Below are positions 19,067-31,081 of a stretch of DNA of 64,000 nt, in pieces. The DNA lies in NCBI RefSeq assembly GCF_000439085.1, contig NZ_AUUA01000016.1:1-64000 (forward strand), read 5' to 3'. The notes under the pieces are model-generated. The model was not told where the DNA came from, did no database searches, and saw only the letters and a program-made list of their open reading frames with translations. Positions within the stretch are counted from its first letter, which is position 1. Every line of letters begins with the position of its first letter. The position numbers were made by a program, and so were the translations under genes. The DNA is from Leminorella grimontii ATCC 33999 = DSM 5078. Its GTDB lineage: Bacteria; Pseudomonadota; Gammaproteobacteria; Enterobacterales; Enterobacteriaceae.

Positions 19067-19078
19067 GCTGGCGGCGCG

Positions 19079-20365
19079 TTAGGATGAACGTTTACGGCCG
19101 CGAGGCATTCCGCTTCTGCGCGGTCCCCCTCCGGTGCGCCGTTGGCTGCCGACCGCTCTTGAGCGAGGTAGCCGCTTGGGGGCAGGGAGGTTCGTCAGCA
19201 GTGCGTCCGGATTATAGCGGCTTACCGGGATTGCGTGCCCGGTGTATTGTTCAATCGCCGGCAAATTTAAGGCGTACTGTTCACAGGCCAGGCTGATTGA
19301 ATTGCCGCTTGCGCCGGCGCGACCGGTGCGTCCGATGCGGTGAACGTAGTCTTCGCAGTCGTCCGGCAGATCGTAGTTGAAGACGTGCGTCACTTCAGGG
19401 ATATGTAATCCGCGTGCGGCGACGTCTGTCGCAACCAGGATATCCAAATTTCCTTTGGTGAACTCATCCAGAATTTGCAGTCGTTTTTTCTGCGGTACGT
19501 CACCCGTCAGCAGCCCGACTCGATGACCGTCGGCGGCCAGATGGCCCCAGATTTCCTCACAAACGTGCTTGGTGTTGGCAAAAACGATACAGCGATCCGG
19601 CCACTCTTCTTCTAGCAGTGTTTGCAGAAGGCGCATCTTGTCCTCATTAGAGGGATAGAAGAGCTCTTCTTTGATTCGGTGTCCGGTTTTTTGCTCCGGC
19701 TCCACTTCTATATACTGAGGGCTGTTCATGTGTTCGAACGCCAGCTCTCTGACTTTAAAAGAGAGCGTCGCTGAAAACAGCATGTTCAGGCGTTGCTCTG
19801 CCGCGGGCATGCGGCGAAAGATCCAGCGAATATCCTTTATAAAGCCGAGATCGAACATGCGATCGGCTTCATCCAGAACGACGACCTGAATAGCGCTCAG
19901 ATCGATATGGCCCTGCTTGGCGTAGTCAATAAGACGCCCGGTGGTGCCAATCAAAATATCAACGCCAGCCTGCAGCACCTTAAGCTGCTTGTCGTAGCCG
20001 TCGCCACCGTAGGCCAGGCCCGTTTTAAAGCCCGTTTCGGCGGCCAGCGGCTGAGCGTCGTTACTGATTTGGACAGCTAACTCACGGGTCGGCGCCATAA
20101 TAAGCGCGCGCGGCTGATTGGTTTTTCGCTGCTCGTCGGACGCGTGAGTTAATAAATAGTTAAAGGTCGATGCCAGAAAAGCCAATGTTTTTCCGGTACC
20201 CGTTTGCGCCTGTCCTGCAACGTCTTTTCCCTCTACGGCATAAGGCAGCGCCAGCGCTTGGATTGGCGTGCAGTAGTGAAAGCCCTTACTTTCAAGCGCT
20301 TTGACAACCGAAGGGTGCAGTGCGAAGTCGGCGAACTTCTGTTCTGTTAAGTGTGTTTTGCTCAT
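19079..20365 (-). CDS. rhlB: DEAD-box RNA helicase RhlB
   Basis: 428 residues; unwinds RNA for PNPase within the RNA degradosome through contact with RNase E. Visible motifs include the Q motif, AQTGTGKT (I), [10 protein letters not shown] (II), SAT (III) and [10 protein letters not shown] (VI). The C-terminal tail is rich in Arg, Pro and Gly. The gene is divergent from trxA, as in E. coli. Confidence 0.96.
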   Translation of the reverse strand: MSKTHLTEQKFADFALHPSVVKALESKGFHYCTPIQALALPYAVEGKDVAGQAQTGTGKTLAFLASTFNYLLTHASDEQRKTNQPRALIMAPTRELAVQISNDAQPLAAETGFKTGLAYGGDGYDKQLKVLQAGVDILIGTTGRLIDYAKQGHIDLSAIQVVVLDEADRMFDLGFIKDIRWIFRRMPAAEQRLNMLFSATLSFKVRELAFEHMNSPQYIEVEPEQKTGHRIKEELFYPSNEDKMRLLQTLLEEEWPDRCIVFANTKHVCEEIWGHLAADGHRVGLLTGDVPQKKRLQILDEFTKGNLDILVATDVAARGLHIPEVTHVFNYDLPDDCEDYVHRIGRTGRAGASGNSISLACEQYALNLPAIEQYTGHAIPVSRYNPDALLTNLPAPKRLPRSRAVGSQRRTGGGPRRSGMPRGRKRSS

Positions 20366-20510
20366 AGTGGTGTAGAATAGCAGTTAACCTTGTATTCACG
20401 AAAGTATTGCTTTACGAATGCGTATCCGTTGAAATAAAGTCAACGTCTATTCACCGTTTTGTTGGTCAATAAGGCACCAATGAAGCACATCTAATCCCGC
20501 GGAGTCAAAC

Positions 20511-20837
20511 ATGAGCGAAAAAATTATTCACTTAACCGATAGCAGTTTTGAAAGTGACGTTTTGAAAGCCGAGGGGCCAGTTTTGGTAGACTTTTGGGCT
20601 GAATGGTGCGGTCCGTGCAAGATGATTGCGCCTATTCTGGATGATATCGCTTCCGAGTATGAAGGACGACTCACCGTCGCGAAGTTGAATATTGATGAAA
20701 ACCCGGCGACTGCGCCTCAGTTCGGCATTCGCGGTATTCCGACTCTGCTGCTGTTCAAAGACGGCGCGGTGGCGGCAACTAAGGTTGGCGCACTGTCCAA
20801 GTCCCAGCTGAAAGAGTTTTTAGACAATAGCCTTTAA
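20511..20837 (+). CDS. trxA: Thioredoxin 1
   Basis: 108 residues with the redox centre WCGPC (Cys33, Cys36) and the cis-proline segment GIPTLLLF. It is the general cytoplasmic disulfide reductase. The start follows GCGGAGTCAAAC. Gene order rhlB-trxA-rho is the standard enterobacterial one. Confidence 0.98.
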   Translation: MSEKIIHLTDSSFESDVLKAEGPVLVDFWAEWCGPCKMIAPILDDIASEYEGRLTVAKLNIDENPATAPQFGIRGIPTLLLFKDGAVAATKVGALSKSQLKEFLDNSL

Positions 20838-21280
20838 TCGCTTTAAGGCGGCGTTTGGTGCAGGCTTCGGCGAATTGCGTTTGGTTTTCAGACGATTTCC
20901 GCTGGAGCCGAGTCAACGCGTTTTCATGCGGAAATTTTGCATTTTCTTTATCGATCCATAGACTGCATGGATAAAGCGTGCTACCTTTATTTACGCTTCA
21001 TGCAATCTTATCTATAGATGTATCCAATTTAAATCCATAGCCTATATGTTCTTCAGTACAGTTTAAGTGCACGCAATAGTGCTATGATTTTGAAGCAGGT
21101 TTAGAATTATATTCAGGCGCGTTTTTCTGATTTTTCTTCAATAGTTTCAGACCTTGTCATGTCTTTCATCATTGACGTGCGGCGCGATTGAGTATTCTAA
21201 TATTTTACGGGCGTGGCGAGCTCGCCATCATAATCATCAAGACGTTTCGAGACAGACCCCGAGTTAAAGAACCCACCACT
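20838..21280 (+). promoter_or_regulatory. rho leader region with candidate extended -10 promoter
   Basis: 443 bases without a convincing gene. An extended -10 box TGCTATGAT lies at 21080-21088, giving a predicted start near 21095 and a leader of about 185 bases. In E. coli the long rho leader mediates autogenous Rho-dependent attenuation and contains the short rhoL frame; I could not identify a convincing rhoL here (a 10-codon frame at 21159-21191 is the only candidate near the end). Confidence 0.45.
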
Positions 21281-22540
<1,260 letters not shown>

Positions 22541-22555
22541 TTAAAGTTAAACCGA

Positions 22556-22595
22556 GGTGAGTATTAGGGTAATATCCTGATACTCATCCGTTTTA
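22556..22595 (+). terminator. Terminator of rho
   Basis: A 13-bp stem (22556-22568 with 22576-22588, two GU pairs) and 7-base loop followed by CGTTTTATT. It separates rho from the wec cluster. Confidence 0.8.
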
Positions 22596-22611
22596 TTGAG
22601 AGCCGTTAATC

Positions 22612-23709
22612 GTGAATGCACTCACTATGAGTAGCGATATTATTATCGTTTTTTTGTTTTCTCTGGCTTTTTTGTTTGTCGCTCGTAAAGTGGCGAAAAA
22701 GATAGGGTTGGTTGATAAGCCTAACTACAGAAAGCGCCATCAGGGGGTAATACCTCTCGTTGGAGGAATTTCCGTTTATGCCGGGATTTGTTTATATCTT
22801 TTCATTAATTGGAAAGAGATAGAACAGCCCGGCATTTATCTTATCTGTGCCGGCGTACTGGTTGTTGTGGGCGCAATTGACGACAGGTTTGACATTAGCG
22901 TGAAGTTTCGGGCATCGGTGCAGGCGCTGGTTGCCGTCGCTATGATGTATTTTGCCGGTCTTTATCTTCACAGCTTGGGTTATATCCTTGGGCCGTTTGA
23001 GCTTGTTCTCGGTCCTTTCGGCTATTTAGTTACGCTGTTTGCCGTTTGGGCCTCAATTAACGCTTTCAACATGGTTGACGGTATTGACGGCCTGCTTGGA
23101 GGCTTGGCCTGCGTGACGTTTGGCGCGCTGGGCATCCTGCTGATGATCGACGGTCAGGCGCGCCTTGGCTATTGGTGCTTTGCCATTATTGCCGCCATCA
23201 TTCCTTACCTGCTGCTGAATCTTGGCGCTTTCGGTAAACGCTATAAGGTGTTTATGGGAGACGCGGGCAGTACGCTTATCGGCTTCACCGTTATCTGGAT
23301 TTTGATGCAAAGCACGCAGGGTGCAGGCCATCCTATGAATCCGGTTACTGCGCTTTGGGTCATTGCCATTCCTCTGGTCGATATGATAGCCATTATGTAT
23401 CGCCGTCTGCGTAAGGGAATGAGCCCTTTCTCCGCAGATCGCCAGCATATCCATCACCTCATCATGCGCGCCGGGTTTACTTCCCCTCAGGCCTTTGTGC
23501 TTATTACGCTTTCAGCTGCCGTCCTGGCTGCTATTGGGGTCGCCGGCGAACATATTTCTTTCATCTCCGAATGGATGATGATGGCATTATTTTTGCTTGT
23601 TTTTCTTGTGTATGGCTTTTGCATCAAGCGCGCCTGGCGAGTTGCCCGTTTTATTAAACGCGTTAAGCGTCGGATGCGTAAGGCTCATAAAGAACGGCAT
23701 ATTTCTTAA
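22612..23709 (+). CDS. wecA: UDP-GlcNAc:undecaprenyl-phosphate GlcNAc-1-phosphate transferase WecA
   Basis: 365 residues, GTG start as in E. coli. An integral membrane enzyme with about eleven transmembrane segments; transfers GlcNAc-1-P to undecaprenyl phosphate, the first step of enterobacterial common antigen (ECA) and many O antigens. Conserved cytoplasmic motifs: DDRFD near residue 90, NAFNMVDGIDGL near 145, and the HIHH histidine motif near 280. The basic C terminus matches the family. First gene of the ECA cluster. Confidence 0.97.
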   Translation: MNALTMSSDIIIVFLFSLAFLFVARKVAKKIGLVDKPNYRKRHQGVIPLVGGISVYAGICLYLFINWKEIEQPGIYLICAGVLVVVGAIDDRFDISVKFRASVQALVAVAMMYFAGLYLHSLGYILGPFELVLGPFGYLVTLFAVWASINAFNMVDGIDGLLGGLACVTFGALGILLMIDGQARLGYWCFAIIAAIIPYLLLNLGAFGKRYKVFMGDAGSTLIGFTVIWILMQSTQGAGHPMNPVTALWVIAIPLVDMIAIMYRRLRKGMSPFSADRQHIHHLIMRAGFTSPQAFVLITLSAAVLAAIGVAGEHISFISEWMMMALFLLVFLVYGFCIKRAWRVARFIKRVKRRMRKAHKERHIS

Positions 23710-23729
23710 ACAGAGGCTTTGTCATCAGT

Positions 23730-24764
23730 ATGAAACCAGAGATTCAGTCCATTGATAATGAATTAGATATTCGCAGCCTGTGCTATTCATTATGGTATGG
23801 CAAAGTGTGGATAGTCGGTATCGCCATTGCGTTTGCGCTGGTTGCGTTGGCCTACTCTTACGTAGTAAAGCAGGAGTGGAGCGCGACGGCCATTACGGAC
23901 AAACCTACGGTCAGCATGTTGGGCGGCTACTATTCTCAAGAGCAGTTCTTGAGGGGGTTGATGCGCGACAGCAACGCGAACTCATCGACCAGCGAAACGC
24001 CGATAGCGGCAGACGTGTATGATGAATTCGTTATGCAGCTTTCTTCTTACGATACGCGTCGGGACTTTTGGATGACTTCCGACTATTACAATAAGCGTAA
24101 GGAAGGGGATGCGCGCGCCGACGCCGTGCTGCTCGACGAGCTTATTAACAATATTTCGTTTACGCCTAAAGATGACAAGAAGGGAATGAACGACAGCGTC
24201 AAGCTGACGGCGGAAACGCCAAGCGATGCCAACCAGCTTCTGCGTCAGTACGTTAATTTTGCCAATCAGCGCGCTATCGCTGCGCTCAATGATGAGCTTT
24301 CCGGCACCTGGTCTGCGCGTAAAACGACGCTGTTTTATCAGGTTAAACGTCAAGAAGATATCGCGAACGCCGTTTATCAGCGCGAACTCAAGCGCGTGAA
24401 GAACGCGCTTGAGGTTGCCGAAAAACAGGGTATCGATCGCGCTAAAACCGACACGCCCGCCGAGCAGTTGTCCAGCTCTGAGCTGTTTATGCTAGGGAAA
24501 CCAGAGCTAGTAGCCCGATATGAGGCGCTGCAGGCAACGGGGCCCAGCTTTGATATCGATTACGATCACAACCGTGCCATCTTGTCTTCTTTAGAAGAGG
24601 GCGTAAAGCTGGATGCGGACTTTAGAGCATATCGCTATTTACGTACGCCGGAAGATCCTATCGTTCGAGATAAGCCGCGTCGAGTGTTCCTGTTGATCAT
24701 GTGGGGCGGCATTGGCGGCCTGATTGGCGCCGGAGTAGCGCTGACCCGCAGGCGAAAAGCGTAA
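23730..24764 (+). CDS. wzzE: ECA polysaccharide chain length modulator WzzE
   Basis: 344 residues with the co-polymerase (PCP-1) layout: a transmembrane helix near 30-50, a large periplasmic helical domain, and a second helix near 322-338 ending in RRRKA. It sets ECA chain length together with WzyE. The segments NELDIRSL, SMLGGYYSQEQFL and YRYLRTPEDP resemble E. coli WzzE. Confidence 0.95.
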   Translation: MKPEIQSIDNELDIRSLCYSLWYGKVWIVGIAIAFALVALAYSYVVKQEWSATAITDKPTVSMLGGYYSQEQFLRGLMRDSNANSSTSETPIAADVYDEFVMQLSSYDTRRDFWMTSDYYNKRKEGDARADAVLLDELINNISFTPKDDKKGMNDSVKLTAETPSDANQLLRQYVNFANQRAIAALNDELSGTWSARKTTLFYQVKRQEDIANAVYQRELKRVKNALEVAEKQGIDRAKTDTPAEQLSSSELFMLGKPELVARYEALQATGPSFDIDYDHNRAILSSLEEGVKLDADFRAYRYLRTPEDPIVRDKPRRVFLLIMWGGIGGLIGAGVALTRRRKA

Positions 24765-24783
24765 AAAAGAATAATAATTATTG

Positions 24784-24802
24784 GGCGCCTTCGGGCGCCT
24801 TT
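24784..24802 (+). terminator. UUCG-capped hairpin between wzzE and wecB
   Basis: GGCGCC stem, TTCG loop, GGCGCC, then TTTAT. The 6-bp stem with a stable UUCG tetraloop and short T run could be a partial terminator inside the cluster, reducing transcription of distal genes, or an RNA stabiliser. Confidence 0.6.
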
Positions 24803-24846
24803 ATGGATGTTGATAAACGCAACGACAGACTGGAAAGAGAAAACCT

Positions 24847-25977
24847 GTGAAAGTGTTAACTGTTTTTGGCACGCGTCCTGAGGCTATAAAGATGGCGCCG
24901 TTAGTTCATGCGCTGGCTAACGATGATAATTTTGAGTCCAAGGTGTGCGTAACGGCGCAGCATCGTGAGATGTTGGATCAGGTGCTTAAGCTGTTCGATA
25001 TTAAACCTGATTACGATTTGGACATCATGCGTCCGGGACAGGGATTAACGGAGATCACCTGCCGCATTCTGGAAGGCTTAAAGCCGGTGCTTGAGTCGTT
25101 TAAGCCCGACGTGGTGCTGGTACACGGCGATACGACAACGACGCTGGCTACCAGCCTGGCGGCGTTTTATCAGCGGATCCCCGTAGGGCACGTAGAAGCA
25201 GGGCTGCGCACGGGCGATCTCTATTCTCCCTGGCCTGAAGAGGGAAACCGCAAACTCACTGGCCATTTGGCCATGTATCACTTTTCTCCTACGGAAACGT
25301 CAAAGCAAAACCTGTTGAGAGAAGCCATTCCTAACGGCAGGATTTTTGTTACGGGTAATACGGTGATCGATGCGTTGTTCTGGGTGCGGGATCGCATTCA
25401 TCGCGACGTCGCGCTGCGTGAGGAAATGGAAACGCGCTACCCGTTCTTACATCAAAACAAAAAAATTATCTTAGTGACCGGCCACCGCCGGGAAAGCTTT
25501 GGCGACGGTTTTGAACGAATTTGTAGCGCTTTGGCAGAAATTGCCCGTACGCATCCGGAAGTTCAGGTTGTGTACCCGGTACATCTAAACCCCAACGTGC
25601 GTGAGCCTGTAAAGCGCATTCTAAGCCATATTGACAACGTGACGCTGATTGAACCACAGGACTATCTGCCCTTCGTTTACTTGATGGATCATGCCTATCT
25701 GATTTTGACGGACTCCGGCGGTATTCAGGAAGAAGCTCCCTCTTTAGGTAAACCTGTCTTGGTTATGCGTAATACCACCGAGCGTCCTGAGGCGGTTTCT
25801 GCCGGCACGGTGAGATTAGTTGGTACGGATATTGCTTTAATTTTAAAAGAAGTGGGCAGGCTGCTGGAGGATGAGAACGAATATCACATCATGAGCCGTG
25901 CGCACAACCCATACGGTGACGGGAAAGCCTGCCAGCGTATTCTCGATGCTTTAAAAAACAATCAGGTGAAGCTATGA
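24847..25977 (+). CDS. wecB: UDP-N-acetylglucosamine 2-epimerase
   Basis: 376 residues, GTG start. Non-hydrolysing epimerase converting UDP-GlcNAc to UDP-ManNAc for ECA. Motifs [15 protein letters not shown] at the N terminus, [13 protein letters not shown] and [20 protein letters not shown] are diagnostic. Overlaps wecC by four bases. Confidence 0.97.
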   Translation: MKVLTVFGTRPEAIKMAPLVHALANDDNFESKVCVTAQHREMLDQVLKLFDIKPDYDLDIMRPGQGLTEITCRILEGLKPVLESFKPDVVLVHGDTTTTLATSLAAFYQRIPVGHVEAGLRTGDLYSPWPEEGNRKLTGHLAMYHFSPTETSKQNLLREAIPNGRIFVTGNTVIDALFWVRDRIHRDVALREEMETRYPFLHQNKKIILVTGHRRESFGDGFERICSALAEIARTHPEVQVVYPVHLNPNVREPVKRILSHIDNVTLIEPQDYLPFVYLMDHAYLILTDSGGIQEEAPSLGKPVLVMRNTTERPEAVSAGTVRLVGTDIALILKEVGRLLEDENEYHIMSRAHNPYGDGKACQRILDALKNNQVKL

Positions 25978-27236
25978 GTTTTGAAACGATTTCCGTTATT
26001 GGCCTTGGCTATATTGGTTTGCCAACCGCGTCTGCGTTTGCATCGCATAAGAAGAACGTGATCGGCGTTGACGTTAATCAGCACGCCGTTGATACCATCA
26101 ACCGCGGCGCTATTCATATCGTTGAGCCTGATTTGGACAAAGTGGTTAAAGAGGCCGTAGAGGGTGGTTTTCTGCGGGCGGTGACCAAGCCCCAGCCGGC
26201 GGATGCGTTTTTAATCGCGGTGCCTACGCCGTTTAAAGGCGATCATGAGCCGGATATGGTTTACGTTGAGTCTGCGGCCAAATCGATAGCGCCCGTCTTG
26301 AAGAAAGGGGATCTGGTCATTCTTGAGTCGACGTCTCCCGTTGGCGCAACGGAACAGATGGCGGGCTGGCTGGCGGAAGCTCGTCCCGATCTGACTTTTC
26401 CCCAAAGCGCGGGTGAAGCGGCGGATATCAACATTGCCTATTGCCCAGAGCGCGTGTTGCCGGGGCGGGTGATGATTGAGCTTTTGCAAAATGACCGCGT
26501 TATCGGTGGAATGACGCCGCGCTGTTCTGAGCGCGCAAGCCAGCTGTATAAAATTTTCCTCAAGGGCGAATGTGTAGTGACCAACGCCCGTACGGCGGAA
26601 ATGTGTAAACTGACGGAAAACAGCTATCGCGACGTTAATATCGCCTTTGCCAACGAGCTGTCGCTGATTTGCGACCATCAGGACATCAACGTTTGGGAGC
26701 TTATTCGTCTGGCGAATCGCCACCCGCGCGTGAACATTCTTCAGCCGGGACCGGGCGTCGGCGGGCACTGCATTGCTGTCGACCCGTGGTTTATCGTTGC
26801 CCAAAACCCCCAAGAGGCTCGGATTATTCGCACGGCCCGTGAGGTTAACGACGGAAAGCCCTACTGGGTGCTGGATAAAGTGAAGGCCGCAGTAGCCGAC
26901 TGCCTCGCCGACAGCGGCAAGCGGGCCGCTGAGGTGAAAATAGCCTGCTTTGGTCTGGCGTTCAAACCGGATATCGACGACCTGCGCGAAAGCCCGGCGC
27001 TGGAAATTACCCATATGATTGCCGATTGGCACGTGGGTCAAACGCTGGCCGTTGAGCCTAACGTACATCAGCTGCCGGCCATTCTGGGCAATAAGGTAAC
27101 TTTGCTTGATACGGCGCAGGCGCTGGAACAGGCGGACATTGTCGTAATGCTGGTGGACCACCGTCAGTTTAAGGCGATTGCGCCAGAGCAGGTGAAGCAG
27201 CAGTGGATTATTGACACCAAGGGAGTATGGCGGTGA
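25974..27236 (+). CDS. wecC: UDP-N-acetyl-D-mannosamine dehydrogenase
   Basis: 420 residues of the UDP-glucose/GDP-mannose dehydrogenase family. Oxidises UDP-ManNAc to UDP-ManNAcA. The NAD-binding motif [10 protein letters not shown] lies at 10-19 and the catalytic cysteine in [15 protein letters not shown]. Overlaps wecB (ATGA) and rffG. Confidence 0.97.
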   Translation: MSFETISVIGLGYIGLPTASAFASHKKNVIGVDVNQHAVDTINRGAIHIVEPDLDKVVKEAVEGGFLRAVTKPQPADAFLIAVPTPFKGDHEPDMVYVESAAKSIAPVLKKGDLVILESTSPVGATEQMAGWLAEARPDLTFPQSAGEAADINIAYCPERVLPGRVMIELLQNDRVIGGMTPRCSERASQLYKIFLKGECVVTNARTAEMCKLTENSYRDVNIAFANELSLICDHQDINVWELIRLANRHPRVNILQPGPGVGGHCIAVDPWFIVAQNPQEARIIRTAREVNDGKPYWVLDKVKAAVADCLADSGKRAAEVKIACFGLAFKPDIDDLRESPALEITHMIADWHVGQTLAVEPNVHQLPAILGNKVTLLDTAQALEQADIVVMLVDHRQFKAIAPEQVKQQWIIDTKGVWR

Positions 27237-28306
27237 GAAAAATTTTAGTTACCGGCGGTGCCGGATTTATCGGCTCGGCGGTCGTTCGGCACGTTATTCA
27301 CAATACGTCCGACAGCGTTGTCGTCGTTGATAAGCTGACCTACGCCGGTAATTTGGATTCCTTGGTTGAGGTCTCTGACAGCGATCGCTATGCCTTTGAG
27401 CAGATAGACATCTGCGATCGCGCCGCGCTCGACAGAGCTTTTGCCCAGCATCGTCCGGATTTGGTCATGCATCTGGCGGCGGAGAGCCACGTAGACCGTT
27501 CGATTGACGGGCCAGCCGCGTTTATTGAAACCAACATCGTCGGCACCTATACGCTGTTGGAAGCGGCCAGAGCCTATTGGAACGAGCTGTCAGGCGATCG
27601 CAAAAAAGCGTTTCGCTTCCACCATATCTCAACTGATGAAGTGTATGGCGATCTGCACGGTACGGATGACCTGTTTACGGAAACGACGCCCTATGCGCCG
27701 AGCAGCCCCTATTCCGCCTCAAAGGCTTCCAGCGACCATTTGGTTCGCGCCTGGCTTCGGACCTACGGTTTCCCGACCATTGTGACCAACTGTTCTAACA
27801 ACTACGGCCCGTATCACTTCCCGGAGAAGCTAATCCCGCTGATTATTTTGAACGCGCTGGAGGGGAAAGCGCTGCCCGTTTACGGCAGCGGCGCCCAGAT
27901 CCGCGACTGGCTGTTTGTCGAAGACCACGCGAGAGCGCTGTACAAGGTGGTGATGGAAGGCGAAATCGGTGAAACCTATAATATCGGCGGGCATAACGAG
28001 CGTAAGAATATCGACGTTGTGCGCACCATTTGCCACCTGTTAGAAGAGCTAGCGCCGCAGAAGCCGTCTGGCGTTGCCAAGTACGAAGACCTGATTACCT
28101 ACGTTACGGACAGGCCTGGCCACGATATGCGCTATGCCATCGATGCCGGAAAGATTGAGCGTGAGCTTGGATGGAAACCGCAGGAGACGTTCGAGTCCGG
28201 TATTCGTAAAACGGTGGCGTGGTATTTAAGCCATCGGGAATGGTGCCAGCGCGTTCAGGATGGCTCTTATGCCAGAGAGCGTATCGGGTTACAGTCGACG
28301 AAATAA
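27233..28306 (+). CDS. rffG: dTDP-glucose 4,6-dehydratase (ECA copy)
   Basis: 357 residues from GTG 27233 ([15 protein letters not shown]), which overlaps the wecC stop as GTGA and matches the E. coli start; an ATG two codons earlier is possible. It contains the Rossmann motif GGAGFIGS and the YSASK catalytic Tyr/Lys pair. It makes dTDP-4-keto-6-deoxyglucose for the Fuc4NAc residue of ECA. Confidence 0.96.
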   Translation: MRKILVTGGAGFIGSAVVRHVIHNTSDSVVVVDKLTYAGNLDSLVEVSDSDRYAFEQIDICDRAALDRAFAQHRPDLVMHLAAESHVDRSIDGPAAFIETNIVGTYTLLEAARAYWNELSGDRKKAFRFHHISTDEVYGDLHGTDDLFTETTPYAPSSPYSASKASSDHLVRAWLRTYGFPTIVTNCSNNYGPYHFPEKLIPLIILNALEGKALPVYGSGAQIRDWLFVEDHARALYKVVMEGEIGETYNIGGHNERKNIDVVRTICHLLEELAPQKPSGVAKYEDLITYVTDRPGHDMRYAIDAGKIERELGWKPQETFESGIRKTVAWYLSHREWCQRVQDGSYARERIGLQSTK

Positions 28307-28363
28307 TTAAGTTAAGTTTATTGATCCGACGGGCTGTTGGAGTCAATTGAGGACGTATAAACA

Positions 28364-29245
28364 ATGAAAGGCATTATTCTGGCGGGCGGCTCCGGTACGC
28401 GCCTGTATCCGATAACCCGCGGCATATCCAAGCAGCTGCTGCCGATTTACGACAAACCGATGATTTACTATCCGCTTTCCGTACTGATGCTGGCGGGTAT
28501 TCGGGATATTCTGATTATTTCCACGCCGGATGATTTACCGGCTTTCAGGCGCCTGCTGGGGACGGGAGAGGAGTTCGGCATCTGCTTAAGCTACGCCGAA
28601 CAGCCGAGCCCGGACGGGCTTGCACAGGCCTTTATTATCGGCGAAGAGTTTATCAACGGCGATGCCTGCTGTTTGGTGCTGGGCGACAACATCTTTTTTG
28701 GTCAGTCCTTTACGCCTAAGCTGCGCAACGTTGTGGCCCGCGAGCACGGCGCGACGGTGTTCGGCTACCAGGTAATGGACCCGGAGCGCTTTGGCGTTGT
28801 GGAGTTTGATGAAAACTTCCGTGCGTTGTCCATTGAAGAGAAGCCGACCAAACCCAAATCCAACTGGGCGGTGACCGGGCTCTATTTTTATGACCGTCAG
28901 GTAGTTGAGTTGGCCAAGCAGGTCAAGCCTTCAGCGCGCGGCGAGCTGGAAATTACCAGTATTAACCAGATGTATCTGGAGCAGGGCGCTCTGAACGTTG
29001 AGCTTCTCGGCCGCGGATTTGCCTGGCTGGACACCGGCACTCACGACAGCATGATTGAAGCCAGTACGTTCGTACAGACGGTGGAAAAGCGTCAGGGATT
29101 TAAGGTTGCCTGTTTGGAGGAAATCGCCTGGCGCAACGGCTGGTTGAACGATGAGGGAATTCAGAAGGCCGCTAGCCTGATGTCTAAAACCGGTTACGGC
29201 AAGTATCTGCAGGATTTACTCAATGTCCGTCTTCGCCAATATTGA
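28364..29245 (+). CDS. rffH: Glucose-1-phosphate thymidylyltransferase (ECA copy)
   Basis: 293 residues, RmlA family; forms dTDP-glucose. The nucleotide-binding signature [30 protein letters not shown] is recognisable at the N terminus, with LGDNIFFG downstream. It follows rffG after 57 bases and overlaps wecD by 23. Confidence 0.96.
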   Translation: MKGIILAGGSGTRLYPITRGISKQLLPIYDKPMIYYPLSVLMLAGIRDILIISTPDDLPAFRRLLGTGEEFGICLSYAEQPSPDGLAQAFIIGEEFINGDACCLVLGDNIFFGQSFTPKLRNVVAREHGATVFGYQVMDPERFGVVEFDENFRALSIEEKPTKPKSNWAVTGLYFYDRQVVELAKQVKPSARGELEITSINQMYLEQGALNVELLGRGFAWLDTGTHDSMIEASTFVQTVEKRQGFKVACLEEIAWRNGWLNDEGIQKAASLMSKTGYGKYLQDLLNVRLRQY

Positions 29246-29933
29246 TGAGCTGGCCTGGGAGAGCGAGTTTTTCTCGCTTTCCAGCGCGAAGTTGAACTTT
29301 TCCAGTGAAGCGCCTTTGCTGGAGGCTGCTTCTCTGTCCCGCTATCAGCGCGTTCAAGCTAAAGTGCCCGCAGAGCGTTCGGATATAATTGATGGACTGA
29401 ATACGCTGGGTTTTCGGCTGGTGGAAGGCGAAGTGGACTTCAGCCTGACGCTGGATGACGTATTGATAGCTGAGTCCGATTCGAGGTATTCCTGCCGCTT
29501 GGCTGTTGAAGAGGACATCCCCGCTTTGCGCGACGCCGCATCGGCCGCCTTTAGCCAAAGCCGTTTTCGAACTCCGTGGTATCAGGAAGGCGACAGCGGC
29601 CGTTTTTATGCGCTGTGGGCAGAAAAAGCGGTGTTGGGTACCTTCGATCGCTGCTGTCTTATCGTTGAAGATGAGGCTGGCCAGCCCCTGGGATTCGTGA
29701 CGTTAAGAGAATTAGATGAACAGCAGGCCAGAATTGGCCTGCTGGCCGCCTGGCCCGGACGTGGCCGACGGGGCGCTGGGTTGGCGTTGATGAACGCGGC
29801 AAAGCGCTGGTGCGTACAAAAAGAGCTGAAGACGCTTTATGTCGCCACTCAGATGGGAAATATTGCCGCCTTACGCCTTTATATTCGAAGCGGTGCTTCA
29901 ATTCACAGCACGGCATATTGGCTATACAGATAA
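29223..29933 (+). CDS. wecD: dTDP-4-amino-4,6-dideoxygalactose N-acetyltransferase
   Basis: 236 residues; a GNAT-type acetyltransferase that forms dTDP-Fuc4NAc. The acetyl-CoA-binding region lies in the last 80 residues ([18 protein letters not shown] and [16 protein letters not shown]). It is less conserved than its neighbours. The 23-base overlap with rffH suggests coupled translation. Confidence 0.93.
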   Translation: MSVFANIDELAWESEFFSLSSAKLNFSSEAPLLEAASLSRYQRVQAKVPAERSDIIDGLNTLGFRLVEGEVDFSLTLDDVLIAESDSRYSCRLAVEEDIPALRDAASAAFSQSRFRTPWYQEGDSGRFYALWAEKAVLGTFDRCCLIVEDEAGQPLGFVTLRELDEQQARIGLLAAWPGRGRRGAGLALMNAAKRWCVQKELKTLYVATQMGNIAALRLYIRSGASIHSTAYWLYR

Positions 29934-29949
29934 CTATTAGGTGAAGAAC

Positions 29950-31080
29950 ATGATTCCGTTTAATGCGCCCCCGGTTGTTGGAACAGAGCTGGACTACATG
30001 CAGGCCGCCATGGGCAGCGGTAAGCTCTGCGGTGATGGTGGGTTTACCCGCCGCTGTCAGCAGTGGCTGGAGCAGAACTTCGGCAGCCACAAAGTGCTTT
30101 TGACCCCGTCCTGTACCGCATCACTGGAAATGGCCGCGCTGCTGTTAGACATTCAGCCGGGCGATGAAGTGATCATGCCAAGCTTTACCTTTGTCTCAAC
30201 GGCGAACGCTTTCGTTTTGCGTGGCGCCAAGGCCGTGTTTGTTGACGTTCGCCCGGATACGATGAATATCGACGAAACCAAAATTGAAGCGGCGATCACG
30301 GAAAAAACGCGCGTCATCGTTCCCGTTCACTACGCTGGCGTAGCGTGTGAAATGGATACCATTATGGCGTTGGCCAAAAAATACAACCTTTACGTGGTGG
30401 AAGACGCCGCACAGGGCGTAATGTCGACTTACAAGGGGAAAGCGCTGGGCAGCATCGGCCATATCGGCTGCTATAGCTTCCATGAAACCAAAAACTATAC
30501 CGCCGGCGGTGAAGGTGGGGCGACGCTGATTAACGATCCGACGTTGATTGAGCGGGCCGAGATTATTCGCGAAAAAGGCACCAATCGCAGCCAGTTTTTC
30601 CGCGGACAGGTAGATAAATACACTTGGCGTGACATCGGCTCCAGCTATCTGATGGCCGATTTGCAGGCTGCCTATCTGTGGGCTCAGCTTGAGGCTGCGC
30701 AGGAAATCAATCATCGCCGCCTGGCGCTGTGGAATAATTATTACAGCGCGTTTAAAGGACTGGCTGACAAAGGGCGGATTGTTTTGCCGACCATCCCGGC
30801 CGACTGCGTACACAACGCCCATATGTTCTATATCAAGCTGAACGACGTTGAAGACCGTACGCGTTTCATTAGCTACCTGAAAGAGGCGGAAATTATGGCG
30901 GTATTTCACTATATTCCGCTGCACGCCTGCCCGGCGGGTGAGAAGTTCGGTGAATTCCACGGTGAAGACCGCTACACCACGAAAGAAAGCGACCGCCTGG
31001 TGCGCTTGCCGATGTTCTATAACATGACGGACGTTACTCAGCGTACTGTAATCAACACTATTCTGAGCTACTTTGCCTGA
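29950..31080 (+). CDS. wecE: dTDP-4-amino-4,6-dideoxygalactose transaminase
   Basis: 376 residues starting MIPFNAPPVVGTELDYM at 29950, behind AGGTGA; a GTG three codons upstream is less likely. DegT/DnrJ/EryC1 aminotransferase; the PLP lysine is in FHETKNYTAGGEGG. It makes dTDP-Fuc4N for ECA. Confidence 0.96.
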   Translation: MIPFNAPPVVGTELDYMQAAMGSGKLCGDGGFTRRCQQWLEQNFGSHKVLLTPSCTASLEMAALLLDIQPGDEVIMPSFTFVSTANAFVLRGAKAVFVDVRPDTMNIDETKIEAAITEKTRVIVPVHYAGVACEMDTIMALAKKYNLYVVEDAAQGVMSTYKGKALGSIGHIGCYSFHETKNYTAGGEGGATLINDPTLIERAEIIREKGTNRSQFFRGQVDKYTWRDIGSSYLMADLQAAYLWAQLEAAQEINHRRLALWNNYYSAFKGLADKGRIVLPTIPADCVHNAHMFYIKLNDVEDRTRFISYLKEAEIMAVFHYIPLHACPAGEKFGEFHGEDRYTTKESDRLVRLPMFYNMTDVTQRTVINTILSYFA

Positions 31081-31081
31081 T

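Noticed and set aside
26211-27161. 316-codon minus-strand ORF inside wecC
   Set aside because: Antisense to a fully conserved dehydrogenase; no family resemblance. The same applies to long antisense frames in wecE (30196-31254) and recQ (58591-59571).
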